DNA from: Endocalyx cinctus
Lineage: Eukaryota > Ascomycota > Sordariomycetes > Amphisphaeriales > Apiosporaceae
Assembly (NCBI GenBank): GCA_001600455.1
Contig: BCKC01000015.1
Span: forward strand, 186,001-250,000
Direction of reading: 5' to 3'
DNA: 64,000 nucleotides
How positions within the stretch are numbered: position 1 is the first letter of the stretch; each line of letters begins with the position of its first letter. The translations under genes and the position numbers were made by a program. Of the stretch, positions 10,610 through 22,613 are shown piece by piece. The notes under the pieces were generated by a model, which saw nothing but the letters and a program-made list of their open reading frames with translations, was not told the origin of the DNA and searched no databases.

Positions 10610-11917
10610 TTAATTCTGTGCCGTATTCGCAATCATCGTCGAGAGAGTTCCCTCTACGTAAGATGGAGCTCTCCAATCCGACCAGTCATGAGTCAGCAAT
10701 CCCCACGACTCTTCGTAATCCTGAGTGCCTGAGCGGATATAATAGCTACCGGCGACCACCCAGATGAACCAGCCGGCCTTCTCCTCCGCCACCGTGCTGG
10801 CGATACAAGTAGCGTACACCTTTTCGGATTCGGCCGTGGTCTGCTCGAACCCAAATTCGGTCAGGAGCACGGGGAAGACGTACTTGGTGGCCGAGTCGTC
10901 CGCGTGCATCGCCTGGAACCCCTTGCTGTACAGGTTATACTCGAGGCTGGAGCAGCTGCTGGCGCTGTTCTCGTAGTTGTGGATCTCGAGCACCAGCTTG
11001 TCGGCGAATCCAGGGAAGTCGGCCGGGTCGTACACGCCGCTTCCCGGCGTCAGCGCCGTGCCCTGGAACACGGGCGTCATCCAGGTGTCGAAGTCGAGCC
11101 CCGACAGGAAGATCAGGATGTCCGGGTTCGCCCCGTTGATCGCCGCCGTGCCTTGCTTGGTGTACGTGTACCAGTCCTCCCAGTTGTACGACTCGCTCTT
11201 CAGCGTCGGGTTGTTGTCCGGCCCCCGAAGCTCGTTGCGCAGCGACATGGACGTCAGCGCCGTCCACGATTTTCCGTGGTCCGCCATGTACGCGAGTCCT
11301 CGGAGCCAGTTGTCGACGTTGTAGTATGTATCTCCGAACCAGGAGTTTCCGTCCGTCGACGAGCAGCACCACTCCGCCCTCGATATGTGGTTGTCCAAGT
11401 GGACGTGGATTTCCTGCTTCGCGCACTCGGCCGCTACCGCGTCGAATACGTCGAGGCGGGTCGTGCTGTCGTCGAACGACGGGTTGTTGGCGAGGAACTG
11501 GCTGTATACCGTCGCACCGTTAGTCTCGCCGAGCGCCGTGATGAAGGATTGCTGAACGGTCGTGTCCGCTCCGTCGTTGGCGTAGATATCGTCGATCATC
11601 TCGATAGAGTAAGTGAGACGGATGGCGTTCATGCCTATGCCCTTGAGCCTCGACACCACGCTTTCGATCGACGTGTACTGCAGACCGTCCGGAATCATGG
11701 CCTCGCCGTGGCCGGGCCAGTTAGTTCCCGCGTAGACGATAGTGTCGCCCTGCGAATTTTTCATGAGAGGGCCATCGACGACGAAGGGCCCAAAGGGCCA
11801 GCTGCTCTGGCGCTCCTCCACCTCTTTCAACGGCGAAGCCCACGAAGCAACCCCGAAAAGGGTGCTGCTCAGAGCGAGCAGAGAGGTGAAAGACGATTTC
11901 AATCCCGAGTTCAACAT
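10610..11917 (-). CDS. Secreted glycoside hydrolase family 5 protein
   Basis: Single exon, 435 aa. The N-terminus is a signal peptide (hydrophobic SLLALSSTLFGVA, cleavage near residue 25-30). The (beta/alpha)8 pattern of GH5 is visible: LKGIGMNAIRL; the acid/base motif LRNE with Glu229; an aromatic IHNYE around His313; and the nucleophile strand LLTEFG with Glu354. CCSSTDG near 184 and other Cys residues fit a secreted, disulfide-bonded enzyme. There is no CBM or linker. GH5 enzymes cut beta-1,4-glucans, mannans or related polymers; the subfamily and substrate cannot be fixed by eye. It is high in GC compared with the flanking spacer, and a 1.2-kb spacer upstream provides its promoter. Confidence 0.85.
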   Translation of the reverse strand: MLNSGLKSSFTSLLALSSTLFGVASWASPLKEVEERQSSWPFGPFVVDGPLMKNSQGDTIVYAGTNWPGHGEAMIPDGLQYTSIESVVSRLKGIGMNAIRLTYSIEMIDDIYANDGADTTVQQSFITALGETNGATVYSQFLANNPSFDDSTTRLDVFDAVAAECAKQEIHVHLDNHISRAEWCCSSTDGNSWFGDTYYNVDNWLRGLAYMADHGKSWTALTSMSLRNELRGPDNNPTLKSESYNWEDWYTYTKQGTAAINGANPDILIFLSGLDFDTWMTPVFQGTALTPGSGVYDPADFPGFADKLVLEIHNYENSASSCSSLEYNLYSKGFQAMHADDSATKYVFPVLLTEFGFEQTTAESEKVYATCIASTVAEEKAGWFIWVVAGSYYIRSGTQDYEESWGLLTHDWSDWRAPSYVEGTLSTMIANTAQN

Positions 11918-13150
11918 ATTGGGCTAATTTAAGCTGATACCTACTTAGCTTAGTAGAGAAGATCAACCGCTGCTGCAAGGCACAGCTCGTAAATCGGGAC
12001 CATCCTCCACTATATATATAAATATATAAGTATACATGTACCTGGTGTATATTATGCAATTGATCCGGCAAATCATTCACCACGGGGACATGTGATTCGG
12101 TGCACAATTAATTCGAGCTTTTAATAATATAACATCAGTTCAGTGGAGATTAGCCTCCGCTCAGTACCACAGTCATAACGATTAAGGTATCATCCCAAGG
12201 ATATTATTCAGGCGGAGCCCAATAATGCAGTTGGAGATTTGCCCGTGAAATGAAGCTTCTTCGCATTCAATAATATTTATCAATCCACCGAGCTACCGAG
12301 ATTCTACCACCTCTAAGATGAATCCGTCAGCTCTCAGTGACGTCGGGGAGATGAAGCGTAGCTTAGGACGATCACATGCCTCTCTCTTTTGATCGAGGGA
12401 AAAGAGGGACTTCTCTACTTTCAATGCGCCGTAAACCTTGGAAGTTGGAGAAGAGGGAAATGGGCAGATGGGGTACATCTCTGGGGTTTTGCCAAGTTGG
12501 CGCCCACCGTTCAGCCCTTTTGCCGACAGCAGACGTACCCCACAGTTCCCCGAATTTCGACGATATTACGAGTAACTAAGACTTGAAATACGATCACGAG
12601 TACACGCGAGTAGCAATATTCCAGGCTATATACAGCACGGGTACATGTTCCCAAAATAGGCAATACCCATCTTTTATTTTATTATCTGTACCTAACAACG
12701 TCATATACTTTACTCGAACTGGAGATTCTTACCTAAACTTTCGATAGAACCAAAGCTGTGAATGGTGCGCTACGGTTTTCCTATGTTTCATCGTTTCTTG
12801 AAACCCCAGATATACAAATTATCGGGGTTCGACCTTGTTTTCTTCAGCTATGCGCTCAAATAAGCCGGAAGATTTGTCAAATACCCAAGTTTAGTACCTA
12901 TTTCGATCGTGACATCAAAGCGCTTTGCTAAGTCAGGCGTTAAATCACCCTCGTCACATTGAAGCCTACCAGATGCTCGGGGGCGGTGTAGTGAACATCC
13001 TACCAATAGGTGATAGATCCAGCATATTATCTTAGGAGTCTTTCATATTAATCAATTTGATCAAGATTATCACTAGTTACCATAGTGAGGGGGGTCTCTC
13101 TTTTCTATTCACAGAAATCGTAATTATCATAAAAGTCCGTCTTCTTCATT
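11918..13150. other. Spacer: GH5 promoter and P450 3' flank
   Basis: 1,233 nt, AT-rich. It contains a (TA)-rich run near 12012-12030 and several short ORFs below 70 aa in overlapping frames with no recognisable motif. The promoter of the GH5 gene must lie at its left end. No gene is supported. Confidence 0.55.
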
Positions 13151-14973
13151 TCAGATACGTTGCCTAAACTCGACCAAAGGACCATTCTTCAAACTGGTGA
13201 ATTGGTCCACGAGCTGGAATTCGCCCGGCCTCTTCCTCCCCCACTCGAGCTCGGGTCTTCCCTCGGAAGGGTCAAGGACGTTGACCGCCTTGCGCATATC
13301 GTAGAGGAACAGGAGCCGGGCGAGGGTCGTCGACATCTCGACGTAGGCCAGTCCTTTACCGATGCAGCCCCTGGGACCGACCGAGAAGGGGCAGAAGGCG
13401 CTCTGGGCCCTGGCCAGGTCGTCTTCGCCCGTCGTTTTGGCCTTTTCGAATCCCGAGGCGAAGACGGGAGACGAGCTCCCGAGGATCCACCGCTCGGGCG
13501 CGTACGCGAACGGCTCCGCGTAGTAGGCGGGGTTGTGGTGGATCGTGTACGTCGGGACCCCGACTACGGTGCCTTCCGGCACGGCGACGCCGTCGATGGT
13601 CGCGCCGCCCTTGAGCGCCTGCCGGGGCGGGATCCCGCCCACCGAAGGGGACATGCGCATAGCTTCGTCGATGCAGGCGCGGAGGTAATGGCAGCTGTTT
13701 AGAGCGCTACCCATGCGAATTTCTTCCGCGTCGGTAAACTTGCTTCGTACCTCTTCGGTCACCTTGCGCAGCGCCTCCGGATTCCGTACCAGATAGAAAA
13801 TAGTGGCGGCCATAGCTGTCGAAGTGGTGTCGGATCCGGCGATGATCAGCAGGTTGGACTCTCCCCAGAGTTCCGGGGTCGCGAACCCTTGACCCGTTTC
13901 CGGATCCCGGGCGTTCAGGAGGTGATAAAAGAAGTCGCGCCTGTCCGTCTCCGATCCCATCGCGGTCCTTTCCGTCAGCTGCGACTTGCTGTAAGACATA
14001 TACTTAGCTCGACCGACGGCGATGTGCCTGAAGAGGATCTTGTCTAGGTGAAGCTTCTCTACGAGGCGCATGGTTCCGCACTATTTTTAGAATAAAGTTT
14101 GATAATCAGCGGGATTCGTTACCCTTCGCTATTTTATATGAAACTGAAAAGGTAAGAGAAAGAAAGAAAGAAAGAAAGGAGATTTTCATGGGAAGCCGAG
14201 GTAGGTTATAAACTCACAATTAAGTGTCTAGTGGTAGCTAGCGATACGAGCTCCAAAGCATACCTGTTATCCTCGCTTTCCAGCATATGGAATGCTTTTC
14301 CGAAGCACAAATCGCCAAGGATATCCATGGCGAGGTAATTACACCAGTCAGACATGTTCTTAGGAACGGTCCAACCCTTCCTCTCGGCGGTGGAACCTAG
14401 GCCGACCTGCTCGCAGAAGAGGCGGACGTTGCCGAGGATGAAGCGCTCCATCTCCTTCATGGCCGAGTCGCTGAACCCCTGGCTCAGGACGCGACGCTTG
14501 CGGGCGTGCAAGGCCTTATCCCGCGTGTTGTGGGTGTTGGGGGCCGGATGCACGAAGGCGTCGTAGAACTCGGCCTTACCGACGTTGGATTTGAACCCGT
14601 ATATGTCGCGCAGGGCGGCGGCCGACTTGAAGCTCAACGAGTTAGGGCCGAACCGTACGACGGGGCCGTAACGCTCGTGCATCCGCCAGAATTCCAGATG
14701 CCTGTCCCCCTTCCATGCGTGGTAGAGTTGATGGGCGTCCGTGAGCTTCGCGAGGAAAGGTCCGGGATACTTGGAAAGCGGGTGGAGGTAAAGACGATAG
14801 AATACGAGGGCGGCAGTCTTTTTGGAAGCTCGTGGTTAGCGATGGTTCGGCGAGGGTTCCAATTGTAATTGGAATCAAGACAAGATAAGTAGGTAAGCAG
14901 GTAAGGAAATACGCACATAGAGAACCGATATACCAGCAACGCCGGCGAGGAGGGATACTAGATGGTTGAACAT
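13151..14973 (-). CDS. Cytochrome P450 monooxygenase
   Basis: Exons 14973-14917, 14817-14218 and 14080-13151 give 528 aa, a normal fungal P450 length. The N-terminus is a membrane anchor (LVSLLAGVAGISVLY onward) followed by the hinge LHPLSKYPGPFLAKL. Further on are the WRMHERYGPVVRFGPN stretch, the I-helix oxygen-binding motif AGSDTTS, the ExxR helix (EAMRMSP), the PERW meander and the heme loop FSVGPRGCIG with its axial Cys. The family layout resembles CYP enzymes that act on secondary metabolites or xenobiotics (isotrichodermin/benzoate-hydroxylase-like clans), but the substrate is not predictable. All introns are phase 0. The middle intron (14081-14217) carries an (AAAG)n microsatellite. 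No backbone synthase or second tailoring enzyme is nearby, so a cluster role is unlikely. Confidence 0.9.
14158..14179. repeat. (AAAG)n microsatellite in a P450 intron
   Basis: About five copies of a tetranucleotide lie within the intron between P450 exons 2 and 3. Length variation here would be silent unless it affected splicing. Confidence 0.85.
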
Positions 14974-16159
14974 CTTTCTAAAAACACGAAACCTTCTTCC
15001 GTATGTCTCGACGGTAGTGTTATGGTGCGTCTAGCAGTTAGATAAAATGAAAAAGGAAAAAACAATTATTGTAAATGTTACTTTTCTTCCCCCCTTCAAG
15101 TCAACTTGAAGTCATGACTTGTCCCTTCTTTATTTACAAGACTCAGCTTGATTCGAGCTTCTTCAAATCCACGTGAGGTGAATATTCTTTGTTTCTTCTT
15201 AAATCGATAGAAGAATATTACACAAGAAAGATTGACCACCGTCTTTCTTATTTACCGGCTGTAGAAGACAGTCATAATATATAATCTCCATGATAGGAGA
15301 GATATTTATAAGCATATAGTATCAATGGATATGTATATACGTAGGTAGCAGCCCGTTCATAGCCTTTCTTCCCCCTCCTCGCCCTAAATACGACCAGGCC
15401 TTACCTAATAGTTAATAGTTTTAAGCCGAGATATGGATTGGTCTAAACACCAAGTTTTACAATCGAGCCATTCTTATTCGCTGTTTTCCTTTCAAGAGTT
15501 TAAATAGTACCGTACAGTTAACTTGGATTATGAGAAAGCTAAGTTAAGAAGGTGAAGTTTTGAGCTTAAAGGTCCACCGTCTCTCTTATCGGCATCGGTT
15601 TGTTACGGGCCAATAGTTTTCGAAGAGTATCACTTAAAACGGAATTTACACGAGCGGTTATATGCGGCCTGTATCGAATCTCGATTTTTCCCCGGTTAGT
15701 CCACTATTCACGGGGATCCAGCCTCGATCGTTGGTCATGTGGACTTTTACATAAACGTGAATTGGATATGTAGGGAAAAGAAGATTGAAGAAGAAAAAGA
15801 GCAAAAGAAGAAGGGATTTCTAGGACCGGGTAATAAATCCATTATTCGACTATTGGCATAAAATAAACGATTTTTCTCTCTACCACTGGTAGAATGAGAG
15901 AACGACGATCCAAGATTTAGGAAAAGTAGGGTATTTAACAGGACAGTGTGAAAACTGGCTCCAGCTTACCACCGAGGCTGGTAATGGATCTCACTATGTA
16001 AATTTAAACCAATCAGAAGAGCGATATTTTATTTCTTACATAAGTAGAAAAGCTTAGAGCCATGCGCTACAAAATAGCACAAGATTATAAAGTTGAATAA
16101 GGCTTGCGAATTTCAACAAATGGGATCCACCTTCATCTCGACAGATGATCTCACACAGC
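14974..16159. other. Spacer: P450 promoter
   Basis: 1,186 nt between the P450 start and tRNA-Arg. AT-rich, with stop codons frequent in all frames and no ORF of note. It should contain the P450 promoter on its left side and any upstream elements of the tRNA on its right. No gene is supported. Confidence 0.55.
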
Positions 16160-16231
16160 GCCCAATTGGCTCAATGGTAGAGCTTTAAGCTTCTAACTTA
16201 AGGGTTCTGGGTTCGAGTCCCAGGTTGGGCT
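16160..16231 (+). tRNA. tRNA-Arg(UCU)
   Basis: The cloverleaf folds without an intron. The acceptor stem is GCCCAAT/GTTGGGC, the D stem GCTC/GAGC, the anticodon stem TTAAG/CTTAA with loop CTTCTAA (anticodon TCT at 16192-16194), and the T stem CTGGG/CCCAG with TTCGAGT loop. It reads AGA arginine codons. The discriminator base is T at 16231. Internal A and B boxes are intact and a T-run follows directly. Confidence 0.95.
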
Positions 16232-16239
16232 TCCCTTTC

Positions 16240-16246
16240 TTTTTTT
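16240..16246 (+). terminator. RNA polymerase III T-run after tRNA-Arg
   Basis: Seven consecutive T residues begin nine bases after the tRNA 3' end, the standard Pol III stop. Confidence 0.8.
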
Positions 16247-16370
16247 ATTAATTTTTAACTTTATGTGGGTCACGTAGACGTATTTCAACCCATTCTAAAC
16301 TTTTTTTTCCTTTTTATATACCAAAGGTGAAGGACTATGAAATACCAAAGTAACATTTACTTTCTGTACA

Positions 16371-16400
16371 TCTACCTACCTAGGTAGGTACCTAGGTACT
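16371..16400. repeat. CCTAGGTA palindrome cluster
   Basis: A tight run of CCTA/TAGG units forming overlapping palindromes. Similar clusters occur at about 16641, 17212-17310, 20537, 45220 and 61108, always outside genes. Confidence 0.8.
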
Positions 16401-16550
16401 TAATAAGGGAAATGAAAAATTGCTAAGCCTTTGTACTTGCTAAAAGGGGTTTAGTGTTTTTCTTTTCGGAAGTGGTACGATCATTTTCTAACAAGTAGTG
16501 CGTATTGAGAGAAGGAGAATAGGGGAAAGATAGCTTAATTGAAAATGTAC

Positions 16551-16587
16551 GAAGTACGGAGTATGGAGTATGGAGTATGGAGTATGT
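16551..16587. repeat. GGAGTAT tandem repeat with TACGGAGTA motifs
   Basis: Four tandem copies of a GGAGTAT heptamer follow TACGAAGTAC. The TACGGAGTA core recurs near 16824, 16904, 17539 (reverse) and 61152. It is a short dispersed intergenic motif without coding potential. Confidence 0.8.
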
Positions 16588-18198
16588 AAAAGTAAAGCCT
16601 CTGCTTTTGTTTCTAGTGTGACCAGTATTCGTGGCCTCAATACCTAGGCTGCTAGGTATATATGTAGATAGACTCGTGAGTACGTCCTATTTTACATATA
16701 TCAACCGACCTCACTCTTTCAGCTACTTATTTATTAATTGGAATTATTACGAGTTAATTGGTGTAGTAAGTAAGTAAATCAACAAATAAGTACCACGGTA
16801 AGTATCCAAATATTTGTCAATAAGTACGGAGTAAACGGGTTAATGATCAAATGACGGGACGGTGGCCTTTTACGCCTCCCTTTTATTTATTACAGTAGCG
16901 TAGTACGGAGTATACGGAGTGTACTATTATCCGTATAATTGTACACATCCATCCATGGATGGATACTTTATGAGAATATTTAAGTGTGGCGTACAGTAAA
17001 ACATACGGTACGTAAAATAAGCTTCTGAGATAATTGGTTTTATCTGTTGATTTTCACACCGAAACAGTAAGAAATTCCAAGGTGAACCAATTATATTGAT
17101 CAAGTGAGCCAGGAGGTCGAAAATGAATTCAGGGGTCTCCTATCCCCCGGTCTAGCTCGTTTAATAGTGTAGTATTAACTGTTTCGCGATAAACTGTGTT
17201 ATTCCAACCTATTCTACCTAGGTATGCACTCTACTTTAGGTACCTAGGTCCCTAAGCAGCTAGGCTTCTGGGTACTTAAGTACCTAGGTAGGCTGGTAGG
17301 TAGGTATATTACGCGCATACGTGTAAGGGATACATATTACATGTGAGCAGGTATGCATTAACTACTCATTTCGCTCCCAGTTTATTGTTTCGAGATAAGG
17401 TATTTATATACATGAATTACTGTGTAGTATACAGAGGTATACGCATATACATATAGGTCCACGGGTACGAGCGTAAGGTCTTTCCTCCGCGCAGAACTCA
17501 ATACTACGCGTACATATTATGTCCACTATGTAAATATATACTCCGTACAAGTAAGAATAAAAAGAATAAAACAAGAGTTTAATATTAAACAAATAACATA
17601 ATTATTTGTTAGTTCTAAACGTAAAGTATTGTTGGTAAATCCTGTTTTTTTTTTTTTATTCTCGGGTAGAAGTGACTTCTACTACTACTTCTACCACTAC
17701 TTTTTTCTAGGATCATACATCCATCCTTCCACCAACTATCTCTCCCTCTTTCGCACCTCTCGTTCCTTTTATTACTTGTACTCCTTTTACTCCCCACTAC
17801 CAATTCTAATTCTACGTTTTGGGTGGCATTCTTTCGTTAATAATAATAATAAACATCCCCGCCAATTATTGATTACGACAAGGAAGGTGATTTGGAAATA
17901 TCGTAAACCCCCATTTCTACTTAACCTCGAGAACTTGTCAAAAACCCATCAAATATTTCAACAAAACAAAATCCATCCAAACGACACGCACGACGTGACG
18001 ACACCGTATATCCCACTCCCACGCCACGACGCCCTGTCGATTACATCACATTCGTTATCTATCCCTATCAATCGGAATTACCCCAATTGGAATTTTATCA
18101 AATAATAATACGAGCAAAACGGGGAGAGACAACGGGTTCCAATTATTCCCGCGCAAGAGAAGGGTCTGAAATTGAAAGAAACGACAAACAAAACCAAA

Positions 18199-18847
18199 AT
18201 GGAAACGACACCTACTATCATCCTTTCGAGAATTGCCCGTCACGTCGTCTCTCGCGACGACGAAGATTGCCATCCCACGGATAATAGTAATACCTGCGAG
18301 AAACCCGGTGTATCCAATAAGACTACGCCTATCGTCATCGGTAGTATATTGTACGCTTATACCCCCTCGAACCTATCTCTCTAGTCCCGTGACTTGGGCC
18401 AAAGAAAATTGTTGAACTGACCATGTATCGTTGCTCTACGTAAACAGTGGTGTTTTCGGTGCCGCCCTCTTGGGTGTCCTGATTTTCCTGTATTTCCGCC
18501 GAAAACGATTGGACGCGGCCGAGGATGCGAAAGACCGGGCGAACCACCAGGAGCTAGACGACTACGGTATGGGACCGGCTCCCGCCGTGAAACGGTCCAA
18601 CAACAACGCCGCACCTTACCAACCGGAGAACAACCGTAGCAACGCCGGTTCGGGACGACCCCAAACGGGAGGAAATGGCCAAGGCTCGAGAAGTTCGCTG
18701 GATAATCTGGAACGGTCGCTTCGCGGAACCCCCGGCCAGGAAAACCAGCCGAAGCAACCACAGGGCGGTAGGAATCCGTACGCCGCCAGAGTAGACGACG
18801 ACATAACAGCTGATATGAAACCCATAGAACCGTCGGAGCAAGTTTAG
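18199..18847 (+). CDS. Small single-pass membrane protein, conserved-type fungal, unknown function
   Basis: Exons 18199-18350 and 18448-18847 give 183 aa. The join creates one continuous hydrophobic segment (PIVIGSIFGVFGAALLGV onward, about residues 44-66) followed by the basic stop-transfer FRRKR, which is good internal support for the splice even though the donor is GTACGC. The N-terminal part holds a DxCHPTDNxNxCEKPG pattern with two Cys. After the membrane segment comes a polar tail rich in Asn, Gln, Gly and Pro with a YGMGPAP motif. The layout resembles small ascomycete proteins with a short Cys-containing head, one membrane segment and a disordered cytosolic tail. No function is known to me. 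The ATG at 18199 fits the leader (AAAATGG context). Confidence 0.65.
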
Positions 18848-21800
18848 TGCACGACTGCAACCGCGGCGTAAAAAAAGGTGTTTCTTGTTTTGATTTCGTT
18901 ATTTAATTAAGCAAGAAAAGGGATCCAAAAGAAAAAGAAGAAAAAAATCGTGGATGAGAGAGAGAGAGAAGGAAAGAAAGAAATACGTATACCACTCACG
19001 AACGGGGAGGAAGAGGAGAGGCAAAAGAAGGGAAAGGTGGCAAGGATCGAAAACGAATAAAGCCCTAGATTTACAACCAAACAATTTTTCTTTTTAGCAG
19101 GGCTAAATTTTTCTGGCGAGTCAGATGGTATAATCTCAATATCCTCGGTAGTTTTTCTTGCGTGGACGGACGGGGAAACGGACGTATTAGACGAGCGGAG
19201 CCAGATTTACGGATACCATTCACTCTTGTTAATGCCGGACTTTCACGCGGGCGTGTGTTATTATATTCTTGTGGGATTTTATGTATGATATCCATCCAGT
19301 CAGTATAGAGCGGAGGTGGAAGGGAAGGTACTCATATGAGAATTGAGTTAATATGGTCTATTTGCTACCACCTCTATTGCCGTGTTATATACCCAAGACG
19401 ATTTTGTTCCTATATTTTTGCCACGAAGACGACACATGCGAACATCATTAGACTCCGTCAAAGAGGTTTGATCTTGGCCTTCCGCTCTCCCAGGCGTTAT
19501 TAAAGATAATATCAACGTATGGTATATTCATATCCATATCTATGGATCTATCTATATCCATGGATGGATCGTATCCATAGTGTCCACGGGTCCACGGGTA
19601 TATATAACTCACGTGACCGGTTTGGAAACTTCAGGTTGGACCTGGGTAAGCAGTGAGCACGCAGGTTGAAAACGAATATTTCTCCTAATTCTAATACCGT
19701 CAGAGCTGATCGTGGGTTCAAAGTCTCAGGTGACGGCGGCTCCAAATGAGTTTGGGTTTGAATTGCTTCTCTTTTTTCTCTCTTCAGTTGGTGCCGCTTT
19801 CCCCTCAGCCAAGGCCCCGTGAAGAACCACAACGTACGTGAGAACCGCATTTAATAACAGTTCAACACGTCATGAACCAGGGTGCTTTCTTTCGTTCTTT
19901 CTTTTTTCTTTCGTTTTTCTTCAAAGGGAAAAAAAAACTACTATTACTCTTAACACAGTATAAAGTTGCGAGATCGAAAGTATATCCATAGATCTTAACT
20001 TTTACTCTCCTCTACAACTATTACTTGCATTTTGCCCCCGGGGGGGATGATACGTGCATATTCATTAGACCGCGCGCATGATTTAGATTAGACTCGTTAC
20101 CGTAAAATATCTAACCTAGAATAAACTTTTGGCTTGATGCGCAGGGCAAATTGTGCTGAATATCTAAACACCAGAGCATCGTATAGCATCTCCGAGCTTC
20201 ATACACCGCTACGATATCAGAATTAGTTTGAAGCCACCCATATTTAGCTATATGTTTTCCGAGGAACTATTGATTCCTGGCCGGTGGGCGGGCTAATTGA
20301 AGGAGACCGTTCTCAGGTGTACACAGCTCGAGTTGTTATATGCTTCACTCTTGTGTGACGTATAATTTCTATCCAGAAGGCCTCACAAACTAAGGTTTGG
20401 GTATTATTGCCTCGCATGAAGCTATTCTCTCCGTTCTAATGAACGGCAGCTGGAGTCCAGTATACTTATAGAAAAATCACTCGAACATTATCACATTTAC
20501 AATCTATAAAGAATAACCCGGTAATTGGTCTAATGTATGTACCTAGGTTAGACAACACTAGACGAGGTCTGAGAAGATTATTCTATATATCTACAGATCT
20601 GTGAACACTCGAACACACATAACATGCTGTGGATCTAGCCTAATAGCCATCCCATCTCATTACCTCGAGGGGGTTGGCGGTTGCCTACTATTTGTGGCTT
20701 CGAATCAGCGTTGGGCCACTTGTTCTGCTTCGTTTTGATTTGTAGTTATACATATGAGATATGCATATACACGTGAGCGGTCACGCGAGGGAGGAAGAGT
20801 ATTATTGTGCCTCGGGCACCTCTCGCTTTACGTAGAATAATAAGGAATCGGAGTTGTACGCCCAATTTTTCACTTGGGTCATCATGGAAAAGTTCTTCGT
20901 GGATTTTAAAAGAGAATAGATATCCTATTTACCGTCGTTTGTGTCTGTTAAAATACGATACTTTGACACACCTGAAAAATTTGTATGAGGTGATGCCGTC
21001 CTTTTCTTTACACGGGAAATACGTCACAGCATACAGCCAGTTTATGGAGCCGGGCACGGATATGAGTGGGCGAGAGGGGCGAGGTAACATCAGGCATAAT
21101 CTACCTGCCTCTTTACACGGTTTCTAGCATGCATATACGTTATTACGCATATTCCAAAGATGTTGTGTACCTATGGGTTATGTAGGCAATTTCCCCACAA
21201 TTCTTTTCTCTCGAGGGAAAAGGACGTGAGGAGTCGAACGGTGGTATGGGATGATCAAGAATGATAGAGCATGTCGTGTTACGCTGCTATGGGGATTTTC
21301 ACAGTACTACGCAGCATAACCATGTTGTCGTGTCGCCCGAGGCTCCCTCACTTGTCTCACTAGACTACTATTTACGAGAGATGACCAGGCAGGCTGGGTT
21401 ATATAAAGGAGAGTTCATTTTGCAGCAACTTGGAAGACTTTGAATAATAGTCACTTGAGCTTCAAATCTGGATGACGTTATTTTCAAAGTGGCGGGTATG
21501 AAATGAAGTTAATAGTTGGCTAAGGAGTGTCGACGATCGGCCGGTTGAAGGTGGATCCATTTGAGTTCGACAGCAACAAATTAAAAAAAAAAAAAAAAAT
21601 CATGTATGGAGTATCACGAAACACAACCCCAATATCCACGCAGAAAGTGACTTGTAACCACACGACAGAGGAATAATTAAGACAGGTATGGGTTAAAAAA
21701 AGAAGAAGGATATGAATGGGGTACATGATTGATAGTTACTGGAAAATGCCAAGTAAATAATCGACCATTTCTGACAGACCGTATAATATATAATCAATTA

Positions 21801-21921
21801 GACCAGCATGTTGTGCCGAGATGGTCGCGTAAGTGCAGGCTGACTTTGACCAGCGAACCCATGTCGAATATAGATACGTAAATACTTTGATTGCTGAGGA
21901 TGTGAATAAGAATGAGAGGGA

Positions 21922-21950
21922 AGAAAGAAAGAAAGAAAGAAAAGAAGAAA
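21922..21950. repeat. (GAAA)n microsatellite
   Basis: Purine-only tetranucleotide run in the gene-free region. No other feature is attached to it. Confidence 0.7.
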
Positions 21951-22579
21951 AAAGGCAAGGGGAATTAAAAGAAAGGGGGAGGGAAACTTCATTTCAGATG
22001 GGTTGAGACATTGAAAGACAAGGTAAAATAAGTAAGGTAGTAATATATAATATCGCAAGTCATACTTTTGAGCTTCCTATATGTTATTATGTAACTTGGA
22101 AGTTTATCTATCGTTCGACACGGATTTTCCACTCGTGTTAGACGAACAGAGGTAGAATTTAAAGTACGATCAAATCTATCAATACTAAGTAATTAGATCT
22201 AGTTTTTGTCACATATAAATACTCTTTTTGACCTTGTTCCTTTTATTTAATTACTCACCGCATCATTTCCCCTTCATAAATGATAATCAATCCTGTTGCC
22301 TTTTGATTTTTTTTTTTCTTTCTCCCGTCATTGGTTTATTAGGTGGTGTTGGCATAAACACTTGGAACCGGCGACATGGAGCCCTGCGGAGATTTTCGGC
22401 ATGGTTAGTTTTGAATATGTACATCCAATATCCCCCCTTCCTTTAATCTTTTGGTCACCGTTTATGACGACTAAAATGGAGGGGGGAGTATCCATCTTAG
22501 TAGCTCCCGGGACCTCTAAAAGTAGATAGATAGAGAGAGGGATAAAAAAAAAGAATTACTAGAATATAATGGAAGGGAA

Positions 22580-22613
22580 AAAAAGAGAGAGAGAGATAGA
22601 TAGATAGATAGAT
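22580..22613. repeat. (GA)n(GATA)n compound microsatellite
   Basis: A GA dinucleotide run passes directly into GATA repeats. GATA is also the core recognised by fungal GATA factors, but a repeat of this kind is more likely simple sequence. Confidence 0.75.

Larger units (their letters stand above)
16247..18198. other. AT-rich spacer with CCTAGGTA and TACGGAGTA motif clusters
   Basis: About 1.95 kb. It holds many short palindromic motifs (see the two repeat entries), a self-complementary ATCCATCCATGGATGGAT near 16948, and, on its right, the leader of the small membrane-protein gene. The longest frame (about 17629-18105) is T/Y/F-rich and has no family resemblance, so it is treated as chance. 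Confidence 0.55.

Noticed and set aside
10904..11932. 342-codon plus-strand frame opposite the GH5 gene
   Set aside because: Arg/Val-rich mirror of a GC-rich gene; the minus-strand frame has a signal peptide and GH5 catalytic motifs.
13160..13702. 180-codon plus-strand frame opposite P450 exon 3
   Set aside because: Shadow of the P450; the minus strand has the heme-binding loop and ExxR motif.
13151..14973. P450 as part of a secondary-metabolite cluster
   Set aside because: No polyketide, peptide or terpene synthase, transporter or pathway regulator within the window next to it.
17629..18105. 158-codon T-rich frame
   Set aside because: Phe/Tyr/Ser-rich product of a pyrimidine-rich leader, without ATG start or motif.
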